Assembly: GCA_040394195.1 (NCBI GenBank)
Contig: JBEBSR010000016.1
Location: 1 to 47,081, forward strand
Length of the DNA: 47,081 nt
Reading direction: 5' to 3'
Origin: Wohlfahrtiimonas larvae_A
GTDB lineage: Bacteria > Pseudomonadota > Gammaproteobacteria > Cardiobacteriales > Wohlfahrtiimonadaceae
How positions within the stretch are numbered: the stretch's first letter is position 1; each line of letters starts with the position of its first letter. The notes under the pieces were generated by a model. That model saw only the letters and a program-made list of their open reading frames with translations. It did no database searches and was not told the DNA's origin. Both the position numbers and the translations under genes were made by a program. This document shows positions 22,147-31,469 of the stretch, piece after piece.

Positions 22147-23085
22147 ATGAGTGAAAATATTGATAAAAAACAAGAAGTAGAAACCACCGGGCACGTGTGG
22201 GATGGTGTTCAGGAGTTTAATAACCCTCTACCGAGATGGTGGTTATTATCTTTCTATGCAACTGTAATTTTCAGCTTGATTTACTGGGTGCTTTACCCAA
22301 CTTGGCCTCTACCAAATAACTGGACAAAAGGTATTAAAACAGTTCAAGTTAAGGAAGATGGCGAAGTTAAAGAGTTGAACTGGAATACTCGTACATTGTT
22401 AGCAGAACAATTACAGTCTTCAACAGAAGCTAAAAACCGTGATGAATTCTACGGTAAATTGGGTGCTTTGACTAAGTTAGAAGATATCCAGGCGACTGAA
22501 AATGAAGGTTTGAAAGAGTTTGCTTTAAGTACTGGTGCGGTAATGTTCGCGGATAACTGTGCAACATGCCATGGTGCGGGTGGTGAAGGTAAATTTGGTT
22601 TGTATCCTAACTTGACTGACGATGCTTGGTTATGGGGTGGTCATTATTCTGAAATCGAGAAAACAGTTACTATGGGTCGTACAGGTAACATGACACCTGC
22701 ATCTTTAACTGGTTTGACTGATGATGAAATCACAGATGTATCTAAGTACGCTTTGACTTTGTCTGGCAACTATACAGCTGATGAAGCATCTGAACGTGGC
22801 CAAGGTATCTTTGAAGGTAAAGGTACTTGTTATACATGTCATGGTGCAGATGGTAAGGGCGTGATCACAATGGGTGGTGCAAACTTAACAGATCAAATCT
22901 GGGAATTAGTACCTGTATTTGATGCAAAAACTGATGATGAAAAAGTTGCGATGATTCGTACGCAAGTAATCAATGGTGTAACGCCTGCAACAGATCGCGT
23001 AATGCCTACTTGGAAAGACCGTTTAACAAAAGAACAAATCAGAGCGTTGGCTGTGTATGTTCATGAGTTAGGTGGTGGTCAGTAA
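22147..23085 (+). CDS. ccoP: Cytochrome cbb3 oxidase subunit III (CcoP), diheme c
   Basis: A 312-residue membrane-anchored diheme cytochrome c. A cytoplasmic start with TTGHVWDGVQEFNNPLPRWWL leads into one helix (residues about 32-50). Two periplasmic heme-binding sites follow: CATCHGAGGEGKFGLYPNL and CYTCHGADGKGVITMGGANL, each with later methionine-containing segments (MGRTGNMTPA, DRVMPTWKDR) as axial ligand candidates. Electrons enter the oxidase from cytochrome c here. An intrinsic terminator lies 34 bases downstream, ending the ccoNOQP transcript before ccoG. Confidence 0.97.
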   Translation: MSENIDKKQEVETTGHVWDGVQEFNNPLPRWWLLSFYATVIFSLIYWVLYPTWPLPNNWTKGIKTVQVKEDGEVKELNWNTRTLLAEQLQSSTEAKNRDEFYGKLGALTKLEDIQATENEGLKEFALSTGAVMFADNCATCHGAGGEGKFGLYPNLTDDAWLWGGHYSEIEKTVTMGRTGNMTPASLTGLTDDEITDVSKYALTLSGNYTADEASERGQGIFEGKGTCYTCHGADGKGVITMGGANLTDQIWELVPVFDAKTDDEKVAMIRTQVINGVTPATDRVMPTWKDRLTKEQIRALAVYVHELGGGQ

Positions 23086-23118
23086 TACTGATTCAAATTA
23101 AGAAAATAGTAAAAATTG

Positions 23119-23156
23119 AAGGGCTCACATCAAATGTTGAGCCCTTTATTTTTATT
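23119..23156 (+). terminator. Intrinsic terminator after ccoP
   Basis: AAGGGCTCA / TGAGCCCTT stem with a ten-base loop that can pair further (CAT/ATG), followed by a T-rich stretch, between ccoP and ccoG. Confidence 0.8.
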
Positions 23157-23235
23157 CGCAATTAAAGAGTAGTACAATATACGTGGGAGTAAGAATCGAG
23201 AGTAACCATTAAGATTAAGTCAGAGGGAGGGAGCT

Positions 23236-24645
23236 GTGTCCAATCAACAGCCAGAATCGCTTTACCAAAAGCGCATTCCAATCTTTACAAGAGAAGTTAA
23301 AGGTAAGTTCCGCACATTCAAGTCTGCGGTTTTGTACTTTGGGTTAGCTGTATTCTATTTACTGCCATGGTTGCCGTGGCCAAGAGGGGAGAATATTCCA
23401 AATCAAGCAGTATTATTTGATTTGGCAAGTCAACGATTCTACGTTTTAGGTTTAGATGTAGATATTCAAAATATCATGTGGCTTGCAGGTGTTTTGATGC
23501 TCTTTGCATTCTTCCTATTTTTTATCACTAATATAGCAGGGCGCGTATTTTGTGGTTATTTCTGTTTCCAAACAATTTGGACAGATTTATTTATTAAAAT
23601 AGAGGGCTGGATTCAAGGCGGTCGTAATAAACGTCAAAAATTATATGATATGCCTTGGGGGGCTCAAAAAGTATTGCGTGTTGGCGGCACTTGGCTAACT
23701 TGGTTAATTGTCGCTATTTGGACAGGTTTTACATTCACTGCATATTGGACGCCAGCAACTGAGTTAATTGTTACATTCTTTAGTGGACAAGCACCATTTG
23801 CAGCATACGGCACAACTTTATTCATTACTACAACAACATTTATCATGGCAGGCTTTGCACGTGAACAAGTATGTTCATATATGTGTCCATATGCACGTTT
23901 CCAAGGTGTTATGTTTGACCAAGATACAATGGTTGTTGCTTATGATGAAAAACGCGGTGAAGGTGCTAAAGGTCGTGCTAAGCCAGTGGGGCCATTGCGT
24001 GATTTAACTACTCGTCATGAAGAGGGGCATGGTGACTGCGTGGATTGTGATTTGTGTGTGCAAGTATGTCCAGCAGGTATCGATATTCGTGAAGGTCTAA
24101 ACTATAAATGTATCACATGTGGTTTATGTATTGATGCATGTAATACCATGATGACAAAAACGGGCTATCCAACAGGCTTGATTCGCTATGACTCATTGAA
24201 TGGTTTAGAAGGGAAGAAAACTCACTTCGTAACGCCACGTAATATTGGTTATGGTTCAGTGATTTTAGTGGTAATTGGTATTTTGGCGTGGAGTATTATG
24301 ACAAGTGCTCAAATGTCTTTCTTGTTAGAGAAAACGAGAACACCTGCGTTCACTAGAATGAGTGATGGTTTGATCCAGAACCGTTATACATTGAAGTTGA
24401 ACAACTTAACAATGACACCAAAAACAGTAGAACTCAAATTAGCAGATTCGAATGGTATTTCATTGAATGTTCCTGAGAAGAATGAGACATTAGCACCAGG
24501 TATTCGTAGAAACTGGTCAGTGTTGATTCATCAAACAATCAAGGATGCACCAAGTCAACCTGTAAAACTTGAAATTTTAGTTAAAGATGAGAAAGGAAAT
24601 GTTATTGAAACACATAATTTATCATCTACATTTGTGACTAAATAA
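23236..24645 (+). CDS. ccoG: cbb3 oxidase accessory protein CcoG (FixG/RdxA)
   Basis: A 469-residue polytopic membrane iron-sulfur protein needed for copper handling during cbb3 oxidase assembly, reported to act as a Cu(II) reductase. Several helices (about residues 33-215) carry VFCGYFCFQTIWTDLF and EQVCSYMCPYARFQG. Then come two 4Fe-4S ferredoxin motifs: CVDCDLCVQVCP and CITCGLCIDAC. The C-terminal region (about 370-469) is a periplasmic Ig-like domain. It starts with GTG 23236 behind GGAGGGAG. It is separated from ccoNOQP and from ccoH by terminators, so it may be its own transcript. Confidence 0.95.
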   Translation: MSNQQPESLYQKRIPIFTREVKGKFRTFKSAVLYFGLAVFYLLPWLPWPRGENIPNQAVLFDLASQRFYVLGLDVDIQNIMWLAGVLMLFAFFLFFITNIAGRVFCGYFCFQTIWTDLFIKIEGWIQGGRNKRQKLYDMPWGAQKVLRVGGTWLTWLIVAIWTGFTFTAYWTPATELIVTFFSGQAPFAAYGTTLFITTTTFIMAGFAREQVCSYMCPYARFQGVMFDQDTMVVAYDEKRGEGAKGRAKPVGPLRDLTTRHEEGHGDCVDCDLCVQVCPAGIDIREGLNYKCITCGLCIDACNTMMTKTGYPTGLIRYDSLNGLEGKKTHFVTPRNIGYGSVILVVIGILAWSIMTSAQMSFLLEKTRTPAFTRMSDGLIQNRYTLKLNNLTMTPKTVELKLADSNGISLNVPEKNETLAPGIRRNWSVLIHQTIKDAPSQPVKLEILVKDEKGNVIETHNLSSTFVTK

Positions 24646-24662
24646 AATATAATGGGCAAGAA

Positions 24663-24689
24663 AAAAATAGAGCGAGAGCTCTATTTTTG
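24663..24689 (+). terminator. Intrinsic terminator between ccoG and the CcoH-like gene
   Basis: A perfect 11-bp stem AAAAATAGAGC / GCTCTATTTTT around a GAGA tetraloop, 17 bases after the ccoG stop, ending in a T-run. Confidence 0.8.
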
Positions 24690-24724
24690 CTTATTAAAAA
24701 ACTTGAATTAGGAGAAAAGTAAAC

Positions 24725-25525
24725 ATGCATGACGTATTAACCATAACCATCGGTGGAGTTGTTGGTGTTTTAATTGTAACCCTTCTTTTACATCATCTGT
24801 TTCGCTTTACTCGTTTACAAGCATCAGTTATTTCAGGGTTAATGAGCATTGCAGTGCTTGTGCCTTATCTAATTTTAAACTGGAAGGGTGGCGATGTTGC
24901 TGCTCTTTATTTCTCATGTAACCTTTTAACGAGCTATGCGTATTATTTGATTGGGCAAAAAAAGAATGCTCTTAAAGATAAAGATGGTAAGAGAACACAT
25001 TGGGTACCAATTGCAATTTTTGGTTTCTTTGTTGTATTAGTGATCGTAGATGGTGCTTTTGTATTCATGGCAGAAGCTGGTTTACGTGTTGAATATTACG
25101 ATAAAAATGGTAGCTTAAAAACTGTGAATACTAGATTCCCAGGCGAAGTACCAAATGCTTATCATAAGCAAGAAGCATATTTTAATGAACATAAAGCAAA
25201 TATGCGTGTGCAAGCAGAGCGTGGTTGGAAAGTTCGTTACCAATTTGATACTAATCCACCTAAAATCTCAGAAGATAACGTAATGAGTTTTTTAGTGGTG
25301 GATAAAGATGGCGCACCAATTGATGGCGCTGAAGTTGTGGTAAAAATGAAGCGTTTAGCAGAACAAGAATTGAACCATGCAATTACATTTACAGGTGTTG
25401 GTGATGGTATTTACGAAGCACCAGTGAATTTTGAACGTTTAGGTCGTTGGGACTTCGAAATTCATGTGGCGCGTGGTGAAGAGACTTACCAAGATGTGAA
25501 TGATAATGTGATTGAAGTAATCTAA
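24725..25525 (+). CDS. ccoH: CcoH/FixH-family assembly protein with N-terminal membrane extension
   Basis: A 266-residue protein, longer than usual CcoH/FixH (about 150-170). The FixH part begins near residue 92: a helix HWVPIAIFGFFVVLVIVDGAFVF, then a soluble periplasmic domain with YHKQEAYF and a beta-rich end (DGAEVVVKMKR, GDGIYEAPVNFERLGRWDFEIHV) as in FixH. CcoH helps cbb3 oxidase assembly and stays bound to it. The first about 80 residues add about three further hydrophobic segments (near 5-24, 31-52 and 57-77), which I do not know from standard FixH. It sits 12 bases before ccoI. The FixH call is good; the extension's role is unknown. Confidence 0.8.
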   Translation: MHDVLTITIGGVVGVLIVTLLLHHLFRFTRLQASVISGLMSIAVLVPYLILNWKGGDVAALYFSCNLLTSYAYYLIGQKKNALKDKDGKRTHWVPIAIFGFFVVLVIVDGAFVFMAEAGLRVEYYDKNGSLKTVNTRFPGEVPNAYHKQEAYFNEHKANMRVQAERGWKVRYQFDTNPPKISEDNVMSFLVVDKDGAPIDGAEVVVKMKRLAEQELNHAITFTGVGDGIYEAPVNFERLGRWDFEIHVARGEETYQDVNDNVIEVI

Positions 25526-25537
25526 GTTGAGAAAATA

Positions 25538-27988
25538 ATGCCAAAAAATATTTCGCAACAGTGTTTTCACTGTACCCAGCCTATTGTTGGCAGTGTTCCA
25601 TTTGTTGTTAATATTAATGGCAAAGATGAACCTATGTGTTGCGTCGGCTGTAAAGCCGTCGCAGAAATGATTTGTGATTCAGGGCTCATTCACTATTATG
25701 AGTTTCGTACAGAAGCTGCAATGCGACCTGATTCATTGAATGATTTAGTTCCTGCTGAATTAAGACAAGAATTAGATTTTTATGATCATCCTGAAATTGC
25801 AAAGCAGTTCATTAGCAATCAAAAATCAGGTGATGATAACGTTGCTAAACTTAGCTTAATCATCGATAAAATTGTATGTGCCGCATGTGTTTGGTTGATC
25901 GAGCATCAAATCAAACGCATTCCTGGTGTGCAAAAGTTTGATATCAACTACTCAACACATCGTGCTTATCTTGAATTTGATCCTGAACAAATTCAGCTCT
26001 CGAAAATCTTATTGGCTATTTATAATTTGGGTTATGAAGCGACGCCATACGATGAGCAAACTCAACAAAAGAAATTGAAAAAAGAACGCCAAACACTGTT
26101 TTTAGAGTTTGGTGTTGCTGCTATATTCTCGATGCAAGTCATGATGTTTTCATTTGGCTTGTATTTTGGTCATTATCAAGGAATCAGTGAAGAAGCGCGT
26201 TTGATTTTGCGTTGGGCAAGTTTATTGATGTCCATTCCTTGTGTGACTTATTCAAGTTGGACTTTCTATAAGTCCGCTTTCTATGATCTGAAAAATAAAC
26301 GATTGACGATGAACGTCAATATCTCGTTAGCCATTATTTTGGGCACATTAGCGAGCACTTGGAACACCATATTTAATATTGGTGAAATCTATTTTGAATC
26401 TGTCACGATGTTTGCATTCTTGCTGTTGGGCGCTCGCCTAATTGAGATGAATGCACGTCACAAAGCATTGATGATGACAGATCATATCTTAAAATTAAAA
26501 CCACATATTGCAGAACGCATGATCGATGATCAAAACAGTGAGTTAATCGCTGTGAGTCAAATCAGCGTAGGCGATGTGTTACGCGTTAAGCCGGGTGATT
26601 CAATTCCAACGGATGGCATTTTATTACAGAGTTCCGCTTGGGTGGATGAGTCATTGTTAACAGGCGAAAGTTTGCCTGTTGAAAAACGAATGAATGAAGA
26701 TGTGATTGGTGGATCCATTAACCAAGAGCAAGCTTTGTTGATGAAAGTTTCGAAAATTGGTGGTGATACTGTTTTCTCACAAATGACGTTAATGATCGAA
26801 CGTGCCATGAGTGAAAAGCCTAAGTTTGTGAAACTGGCTGACTTAGTTTCTACATGGTTCGTATTAATCTTATTGTTGGCATGTGCGGGCACATATATTG
26901 CATGGCTATATGTGGATGCATCGCGCGCATTTGAAGTAATGTTATCTGTACTGGTGGTTTCTTGCCCTTGTGCATTAGCGTTGGCAACGCCAGCTGCAAT
27001 CAGTTCTGGTAACCAAGCCATGATTGAAAAAGGCCTGATTGGTACAAGATCTGGCACAATCGAAGCTTTAGCGAAAGTGACTGACATTGTATTTGATAAA
27101 ACAGGTACATTAACGCAAGGTAACTTAACGCTTGTTCAAGAGAAAAATCTAACCAATGATATGAGCAATGCTGAGCTGATGCAGATTATCTGCTCATTGG
27201 AAGCAAGTTCTAATCACCCAATTGCAGCTACATTCCATCGTATTCATCAAAAAGATCCCTTGGAGCTTTTAAGTGTTTCTGATTTAGATAATATCGTGGG
27301 CAAAGGTTTAGAAGGCACAATCAATGGTGAACAATATCGTGTGGGTCGCATCGATTGGTTTAAAACTGATGAACAACATGATTTGGATGAGGGTATTTGG
27401 ATTGCATTAGGCAAGGGCGATACTTTATTAGGATTGTACTGCTTAAAAGATGAATTAAAAGCAGACAGTGAAGTTGTTGTTCAAAAACTTAAAGAAGAAG
27501 GTTATCGCTTACATATTTTAAGTGGTGATCGTATTGAAACCGTACAAGCAATGAATCATCGTTTAGGCATTGAACATATTCATGGTGATCAAACGCCTGA
27601 AGATAAATTGGCTTATGTCACACAATTGCAGGCAGAAGGCCGAATTGTTGCAATGTTGGGTGATGGCATTAATGATGCGCCAGTATTGGCACAAGCCGAT
27701 GTTTCTATTGCAATTGGACAAGGTGCTTTATTAACGCAGGCAACTGCTGATATGATTTTAATGCATTCGACAGAGATGCATCCATTATTGGATGGTATAA
27801 ATGTTGCAAAACGGACCAATAAAATAATTATTCAAAATTTAGGTTGGTCTTTGCTATATAATATTTTAGTTCTACCTGCTGCAATGATGGGTTATATTGT
27901 GCCTTGGATGGCGGCTTTAGGTATGAGTTTAAGTTCACTATTAGTGATTGGTAATACATTACGAATCCGAGAGGGAGAAAAAGAGTGA
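25538..27988 (+). CDS. ccoI: Copper-transporting P1B-type ATPase CcoI (FixI)
   Basis: An 816-residue copper exporter ATPase that supplies copper for CuB of cbb3 oxidase. In order: N-terminal Cys-rich putative metal-binding region (CFHCTQ, MCCVGCKAV, residues 9-38); a heavy-metal-associated domain with CAAC at 114-117; the actuator motif LTGESLPVEK; the transmembrane metal site CPC at 476-478 (SCPCALALATPAA); phosphorylation site DKTGT at about 520; and hinge GDGINDAPVLAQADVS. This double-N-terminal-metal-site layout is that of FixI/CcoI rather than CopA. It follows the CcoH gene by 12 bases and overlaps ccoS (GTGA). Confidence 0.96.
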   Translation: MPKNISQQCFHCTQPIVGSVPFVVNINGKDEPMCCVGCKAVAEMICDSGLIHYYEFRTEAAMRPDSLNDLVPAELRQELDFYDHPEIAKQFISNQKSGDDNVAKLSLIIDKIVCAACVWLIEHQIKRIPGVQKFDINYSTHRAYLEFDPEQIQLSKILLAIYNLGYEATPYDEQTQQKKLKKERQTLFLEFGVAAIFSMQVMMFSFGLYFGHYQGISEEARLILRWASLLMSIPCVTYSSWTFYKSAFYDLKNKRLTMNVNISLAIILGTLASTWNTIFNIGEIYFESVTMFAFLLLGARLIEMNARHKALMMTDHILKLKPHIAERMIDDQNSELIAVSQISVGDVLRVKPGDSIPTDGILLQSSAWVDESLLTGESLPVEKRMNEDVIGGSINQEQALLMKVSKIGGDTVFSQMTLMIERAMSEKPKFVKLADLVSTWFVLILLLACAGTYIAWLYVDASRAFEVMLSVLVVSCPCALALATPAAISSGNQAMIEKGLIGTRSGTIEALAKVTDIVFDKTGTLTQGNLTLVQEKNLTNDMSNAELMQIICSLEASSNHPIAATFHRIHQKDPLELLSVSDLDNIVGKGLEGTINGEQYRVGRIDWFKTDEQHDLDEGIWIALGKGDTLLGLYCLKDELKADSEVVVQKLKEEGYRLHILSGDRIETVQAMNHRLGIEHIHGDQTPEDKLAYVTQLQAEGRIVAMLGDGINDAPVLAQADVSIAIGQGALLTQATADMILMHSTEMHPLLDGINVAKRTNKIIIQNLGWSLLYNILVLPAAMMGYIVPWMAALGMSLSSLLVIGNTLRIREGEKE

Positions 27989-28191
27989 AGATTCTATACT
28001 TTCTTCTACCATTATCCTTTTTATTGCTTGTATTTGTAGCCATTGCATTTGTTTGGGCAGTTCGATCAAAGCAATTTGACGATATGGAAGGACCAGCACA
28101 CCGTATTCTATTCGATGGAGAAGATGATGATTTCTATCGTTTGGGTAAAGATAAAGAGAAGACTTTAGAAGAGAAGGATGAGAAAAAATGA
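27985..28191 (+). CDS. ccoS: cbb3 oxidase maturation protein CcoS
   Basis: A 68-residue protein with one N-terminal helix (residues about 3-26), followed by the CcoS signature FVWAVRSKQFDDMEGPAHRILFDGED and a Lys/Glu-rich tail. CcoS is required for cofactor (heme b/CuB) insertion into CcoN. The start is GTG 27985, overlapping the end of ccoI by four bases. Its own stop overlaps the gatC start by four bases (ATGA), so translation of gatC is coupled to the oxidase-assembly genes. Confidence 0.93.
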   Translation: MKILYFLLPLSFLLLVFVAIAFVWAVRSKQFDDMEGPAHRILFDGEDDDFYRLGKDKEKTLEEKDEKK

Positions 28192-28478
28192 GTCAATTGA
28201 AAGCCTCTGATATTAAGAGAATTGCACAATTGTCACAGATTGCGATCAGTGATGATGACGTTCCGATGATTGAAGAAAAATTGGAAAGCACTTTGGCGAT
28301 TTTGAATCAGTTGCAAAATGTGGATACAACTAATGTAGAACCAATGAGCGACCCATTTGATCGTACACAGCCTTTTAGAGAAGATATTGTGACAGAAAGT
28401 AATCACAGAGATGATTATCAGGTTGTAGCACCTTCAGTAGAGAAAGGCTTATATTTAGTGCCTAAAGTTATTGAATAA
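28188..28478 (+). CDS. gatC: Asp/Glu-tRNA amidotransferase subunit C
   Basis: A 96-residue GatC, the belt-like subunit that holds GatA and GatB together in the tRNA-dependent amidotransferase. It begins with helical KRIAQLSQIAISDDDVPMIEEKLESTLAILNQLQNVDT.., then VEPMSDPFDRTQPFREDIV and a C-terminal APSVEKGLYLVPKVIE, the usual GatC ending. It overlaps ccoS (ATGA), and gatA follows 33 bases later. GatCAB makes Gln-tRNA(Gln) and/or Asn-tRNA(Asn) from misacylated precursors, so this organism lacks at least one of GlnRS or AsnRS (inference). Confidence 0.95.
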   Translation: MSQLKASDIKRIAQLSQIAISDDDVPMIEEKLESTLAILNQLQNVDTTNVEPMSDPFDRTQPFREDIVTESNHRDDYQVVAPSVEKGLYLVPKVIE

Positions 28479-28511
28479 TCATCCATTATCGACGAGTCAG
28501 AATTAATCATT

Positions 28512-29957
28512 ATGAAAAATTATAGTATTAAAGAATTACGTAATGCATTGGATACGAAAGAAGTATCGAGTGTGGAAGTGTTTGAACACTTTAAATCAGA
28601 AATTGAAACGCATGATCATAAAATTAATAGCTTCATTACAAAAACTTATGATCAAGCATTAGCACAAGCACAGAAAGCTGATGAAGCTATCGCAAAAGGC
28701 GAGCAGTCAATGCTGACTGGTATTCCTATTGCGCACAAAGATCTGTATTGCACAAAAGGCGTGAAAACAACAGCTGCATCAAAAATGCTAGAAAACTTTG
28801 TATCACCTTATGATGCAACAGTTGTTGAAAAATTAGATGGTGCTGGTGTAATGGTTTTGGGCAAAGTGAACATGGATGAATTCGCAATGGGTGGTACAAA
28901 CCGTACAAGCCATTTCGGTACAGTTCACAATCCTTGGAATTTTGACCATGTTGCAGGTGGTTCTTCAGGCGGTTCAGCAGCAGCTGTGAGTGCAGGATTT
29001 GTATTGGCAGCAACAGCTTCTGATACAGGTGGTTCAACGCGTCAACCTGCAAGTTTCTGTAACTTAACGGGCATTAAAGCAACATATGGCCGTATTTCTC
29101 GTTGGGGTATGATCCCATTTGCTTGTTCTTTTGATCAAGCAGGTGTGATTGCTAAAACGGCAGAAGATTGTGCTTATATGTTCGAATCAATGGCGGGCTT
29201 TGATGCTAAAGATTCAACATCACATAATATTTCAGTACCAAAATATTCAGGCTTATTGAATCAATCCATTGAAGGATTGCGTATCGGTATTCCTAAAGAA
29301 TTTTTATCACCAGATTTAGATCCTGCGATTGCAGATGTGATCCAAGCAGCATTGAAGCAATATGAAGCAATGGGTGCAACTTTAGTTGAAGTAACATTGC
29401 CAAATACAGATGTGGTTGTACCTGTGTATTACACAATTGCTCCAGCAGAAGCATCCAGTAACTTAGCTTGCTTTGATGGTGTTCGCTATGGCCATCGTTG
29501 TGATAATCCTAAGGATTTGCAAGATTTATACATGCGTTCCCGTGCGGAAGGCTTTGGTGACGAAGTTAAAAAACGTATTTTCATGGGAACATATGCATTG
29601 AGTGCAAGTGCTTATGATGCTTATTATGTGAAGGCGCAGAAAGTTCGCCGTTTGGTTGCGAATGACTATAACTCAGTATTGAGCCAAGTGGATGTGATTA
29701 TGGGGCCAACAGCACCAGAGTTACCATTCAGACAAGATAGTACTGGCAGCACACAAGTTTACTTGAGCGATATCTTTACTGTGGGTGCAAACTTGGCAGG
29801 TTTACCTGCAATGTCAATTCCTGCGGGTTTTGTGAATGGTTTGCCAGTAGGTTTACAAATTATTGGCCGTGCATTTGATGAAGCTAAAATTTTGAATGTG
29901 GCACATGCTTATCAAAGAGAAACTGATTGGCATACAAAACAACCAAAATTTGATTAA
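28512..29957 (+). CDS. gatA: Asp/Glu-tRNA amidotransferase subunit A
   Basis: A 481-residue amidase-signature enzyme that releases ammonia from glutamine and feeds it to GatB. The Ser-cisSer-Lys catalytic triad is visible: lysine in GIPIAHKDLYCTKG, then the amidase signature GGSSGGSAAAVSAGF, and the nucleophile region ASDTGGSTRQPASFCN. The C-terminal half contains GPTAPELPF and LPAMSIPAGFVNGLPVGLQIIG. It lies 33 bases after gatC and 30 before gatB, all one operon. Length is standard. Confidence 0.97.
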   Translation: MKNYSIKELRNALDTKEVSSVEVFEHFKSEIETHDHKINSFITKTYDQALAQAQKADEAIAKGEQSMLTGIPIAHKDLYCTKGVKTTAASKMLENFVSPYDATVVEKLDGAGVMVLGKVNMDEFAMGGTNRTSHFGTVHNPWNFDHVAGGSSGGSAAAVSAGFVLAATASDTGGSTRQPASFCNLTGIKATYGRISRWGMIPFACSFDQAGVIAKTAEDCAYMFESMAGFDAKDSTSHNISVPKYSGLLNQSIEGLRIGIPKEFLSPDLDPAIADVIQAALKQYEAMGATLVEVTLPNTDVVVPVYYTIAPAEASSNLACFDGVRYGHRCDNPKDLQDLYMRSRAEGFGDEVKKRIFMGTYALSASAYDAYYVKAQKVRRLVANDYNSVLSQVDVIMGPTAPELPFRQDSTGSTQVYLSDIFTVGANLAGLPAMSIPAGFVNGLPVGLQIIGRAFDEAKILNVAHAYQRETDWHTKQPKFD

Positions 29958-29987
29958 TTAGCAACCAAAGAATATAAGGAATAGACC

Positions 29988-31415
29988 ATGACTTGGGAAG
30001 TTGTCATTGGATTAGAAGTACATACACAGCTCACAACAAAAACTAAACTATTTTCAGGTTCAAGCATTCAATATGGTGCAGAGCCAAATAGCCAAGCAAG
30101 CTTGTATGATTTAGCAATGCCAGGTACTTTGCCTGTGTTTAACCGTGCAGTATTGGATAAGGCTATTTTATTAGGCTTAGCAGTCGATGCACACATTGCA
30201 CCCAAAACAGTATTTGAGCGTAAAAACTATTTCTATCCTGATCTACCAACAGGTTATCAAATCAGCCAATTGGCATTGCCAATCGTACAAAATGGCCATT
30301 TGATGATTGAAATGGAAGATGGTAGCGAGAAGAAAATTCGCATCAACCGTGCGCATATGGAATGCGATGCTGGTAAATCATTGCATGATGAAGTTTATGG
30401 CATGACAGGCATCGACTTGAATCGTGCAGGCACGCCATTATTGGAAATCGTATCTGAACCTGATTTAAACTCAGCAAAAGAAGCAATTCAATATTTACGT
30501 AAATTGCACCAATTAGTGACTTGGTTGGGTATTTGTGATGGTAACATGCAGGAAGGTTCATTCCGTTGTGATGCGAACGTTTCTATTCATAAGCCAGGCA
30601 CGCCATTTGGCACGCGCGCTGAAATCAAAAATATCAACTCTTTCCGTTTCATCGAAGATGCAATCAATCATGAAGTTGAACGTCAAATCGAAATCATTGA
30701 AGCTGGTGGAGAAGTAGTTCAGGAAACACGTTTGTATGATCCTGATAAAAATGAAACTCGCTCAATGCGTACAAAAGAAGAAGCGAATGATTATCGCTAC
30801 TTCCCAGACCCTAACTTGTTACCAATCGTTGTAACAGATGAAATGATCGACAATGTTCGTGAAATTTTCCCTGAATTGCCAGAAGCATTGGCTGCACGTT
30901 TAGTATCAGAGTTTGGTTTATCTGAATATGATGCATCTGTATTGATCCAATCTCGTGCGATGTGTGATTATTTTGGTGCAATGGTTAAATTAGGTTCTGA
31001 GCCAAAAATAACTGCAAACTGGTTATTGGGTGAAGTCTCTGCAACATTGAACCAAAAAGGTGTATTGATCGATGAGTTCTCTGTAAATGCAGAGCAATTA
31101 GCAGGATTATTGGCGCGCATTCAAGATAAAACAATCTCTAACTCAATTGCTAAGAAAGTATTTGAATCAATGGTTGAATCAGGTGAAACTGCTGATGCAA
31201 TTATCGAATCACAAGGCTTGAAACAAGTGACAGATACTGGCGCGATTGAAGGCTGGGTGAATGAAGTGATCGAAAAGAATCCTAAGCAAGTTGAGCAATA
31301 CAAAGGTGGCCAAACTAAATTATTGGGCTTCTTTGTAGGTCAAGTTATGAAATTAAGCCAAGGTAAAGCTGATCCTGCTGTTATCAACTCATTGGTTGAA
31401 GATAAATTAAAATAG
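29988..31415 (+). CDS. gatB: Asp/Glu-tRNA amidotransferase subunit B
   Basis: A 475-residue GatB that phosphorylates and amidates the misacylated Glu/Asp on tRNA. It begins WEVVIGLEVHTQLTTKTKLFSGSS, contains LPGTLPVFN-type segments (PGTLPVFNRAVLDKA), FERKNYFYPDLPTGYQISQ, the CDAGKSLHDE and GTRAEIKNINSFRFIE stretches, and SMRTKEEANDYRYFPDPNLLP. The C-terminal YqeY-like tail domain ends with TKLLGFFVGQVMKLSQGKADP. A bidirectional terminator follows, against the convergent hemerythrin-like gene. Confidence 0.97.
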   Translation: MTWEVVIGLEVHTQLTTKTKLFSGSSIQYGAEPNSQASLYDLAMPGTLPVFNRAVLDKAILLGLAVDAHIAPKTVFERKNYFYPDLPTGYQISQLALPIVQNGHLMIEMEDGSEKKIRINRAHMECDAGKSLHDEVYGMTGIDLNRAGTPLLEIVSEPDLNSAKEAIQYLRKLHQLVTWLGICDGNMQEGSFRCDANVSIHKPGTPFGTRAEIKNINSFRFIEDAINHEVERQIEIIEAGGEVVQETRLYDPDKNETRSMRTKEEANDYRYFPDPNLLPIVVTDEMIDNVREIFPELPEALAARLVSEFGLSEYDASVLIQSRAMCDYFGAMVKLGSEPKITANWLLGEVSATLNQKGVLIDEFSVNAEQLAGLLARIQDKTISNSIAKKVFESMVESGETADAIIESQGLKQVTDTGAIEGWVNEVIEKNPKQVEQYKGGQTKLLGFFVGQVMKLSQGKADPAVINSLVEDKLK

Positions 31416-31444
31416 TTTCTAATTAAAAATTTATCTTAATTTTT

Positions 31445-31469
31445 AAAAGCCTAGTTAATCTAGGCTTTT
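31445..31469. terminator. Bidirectional terminator between gatB and the hemerythrin-like gene
   Basis: A 10-bp stem AAAAGCCTAG / CTAGGCTTTT with a five-base loop and flanking A/T runs. Its right arm overlaps the stop codon of the convergent gene by two bases. Confidence 0.8.

Noticed and set aside
26557..27087. 176-residue minus-strand ORF within ccoI
   Set aside because: It lies wholly opposite conserved ccoI sequence (CPC and DKTGT region), so it is a shadow frame.
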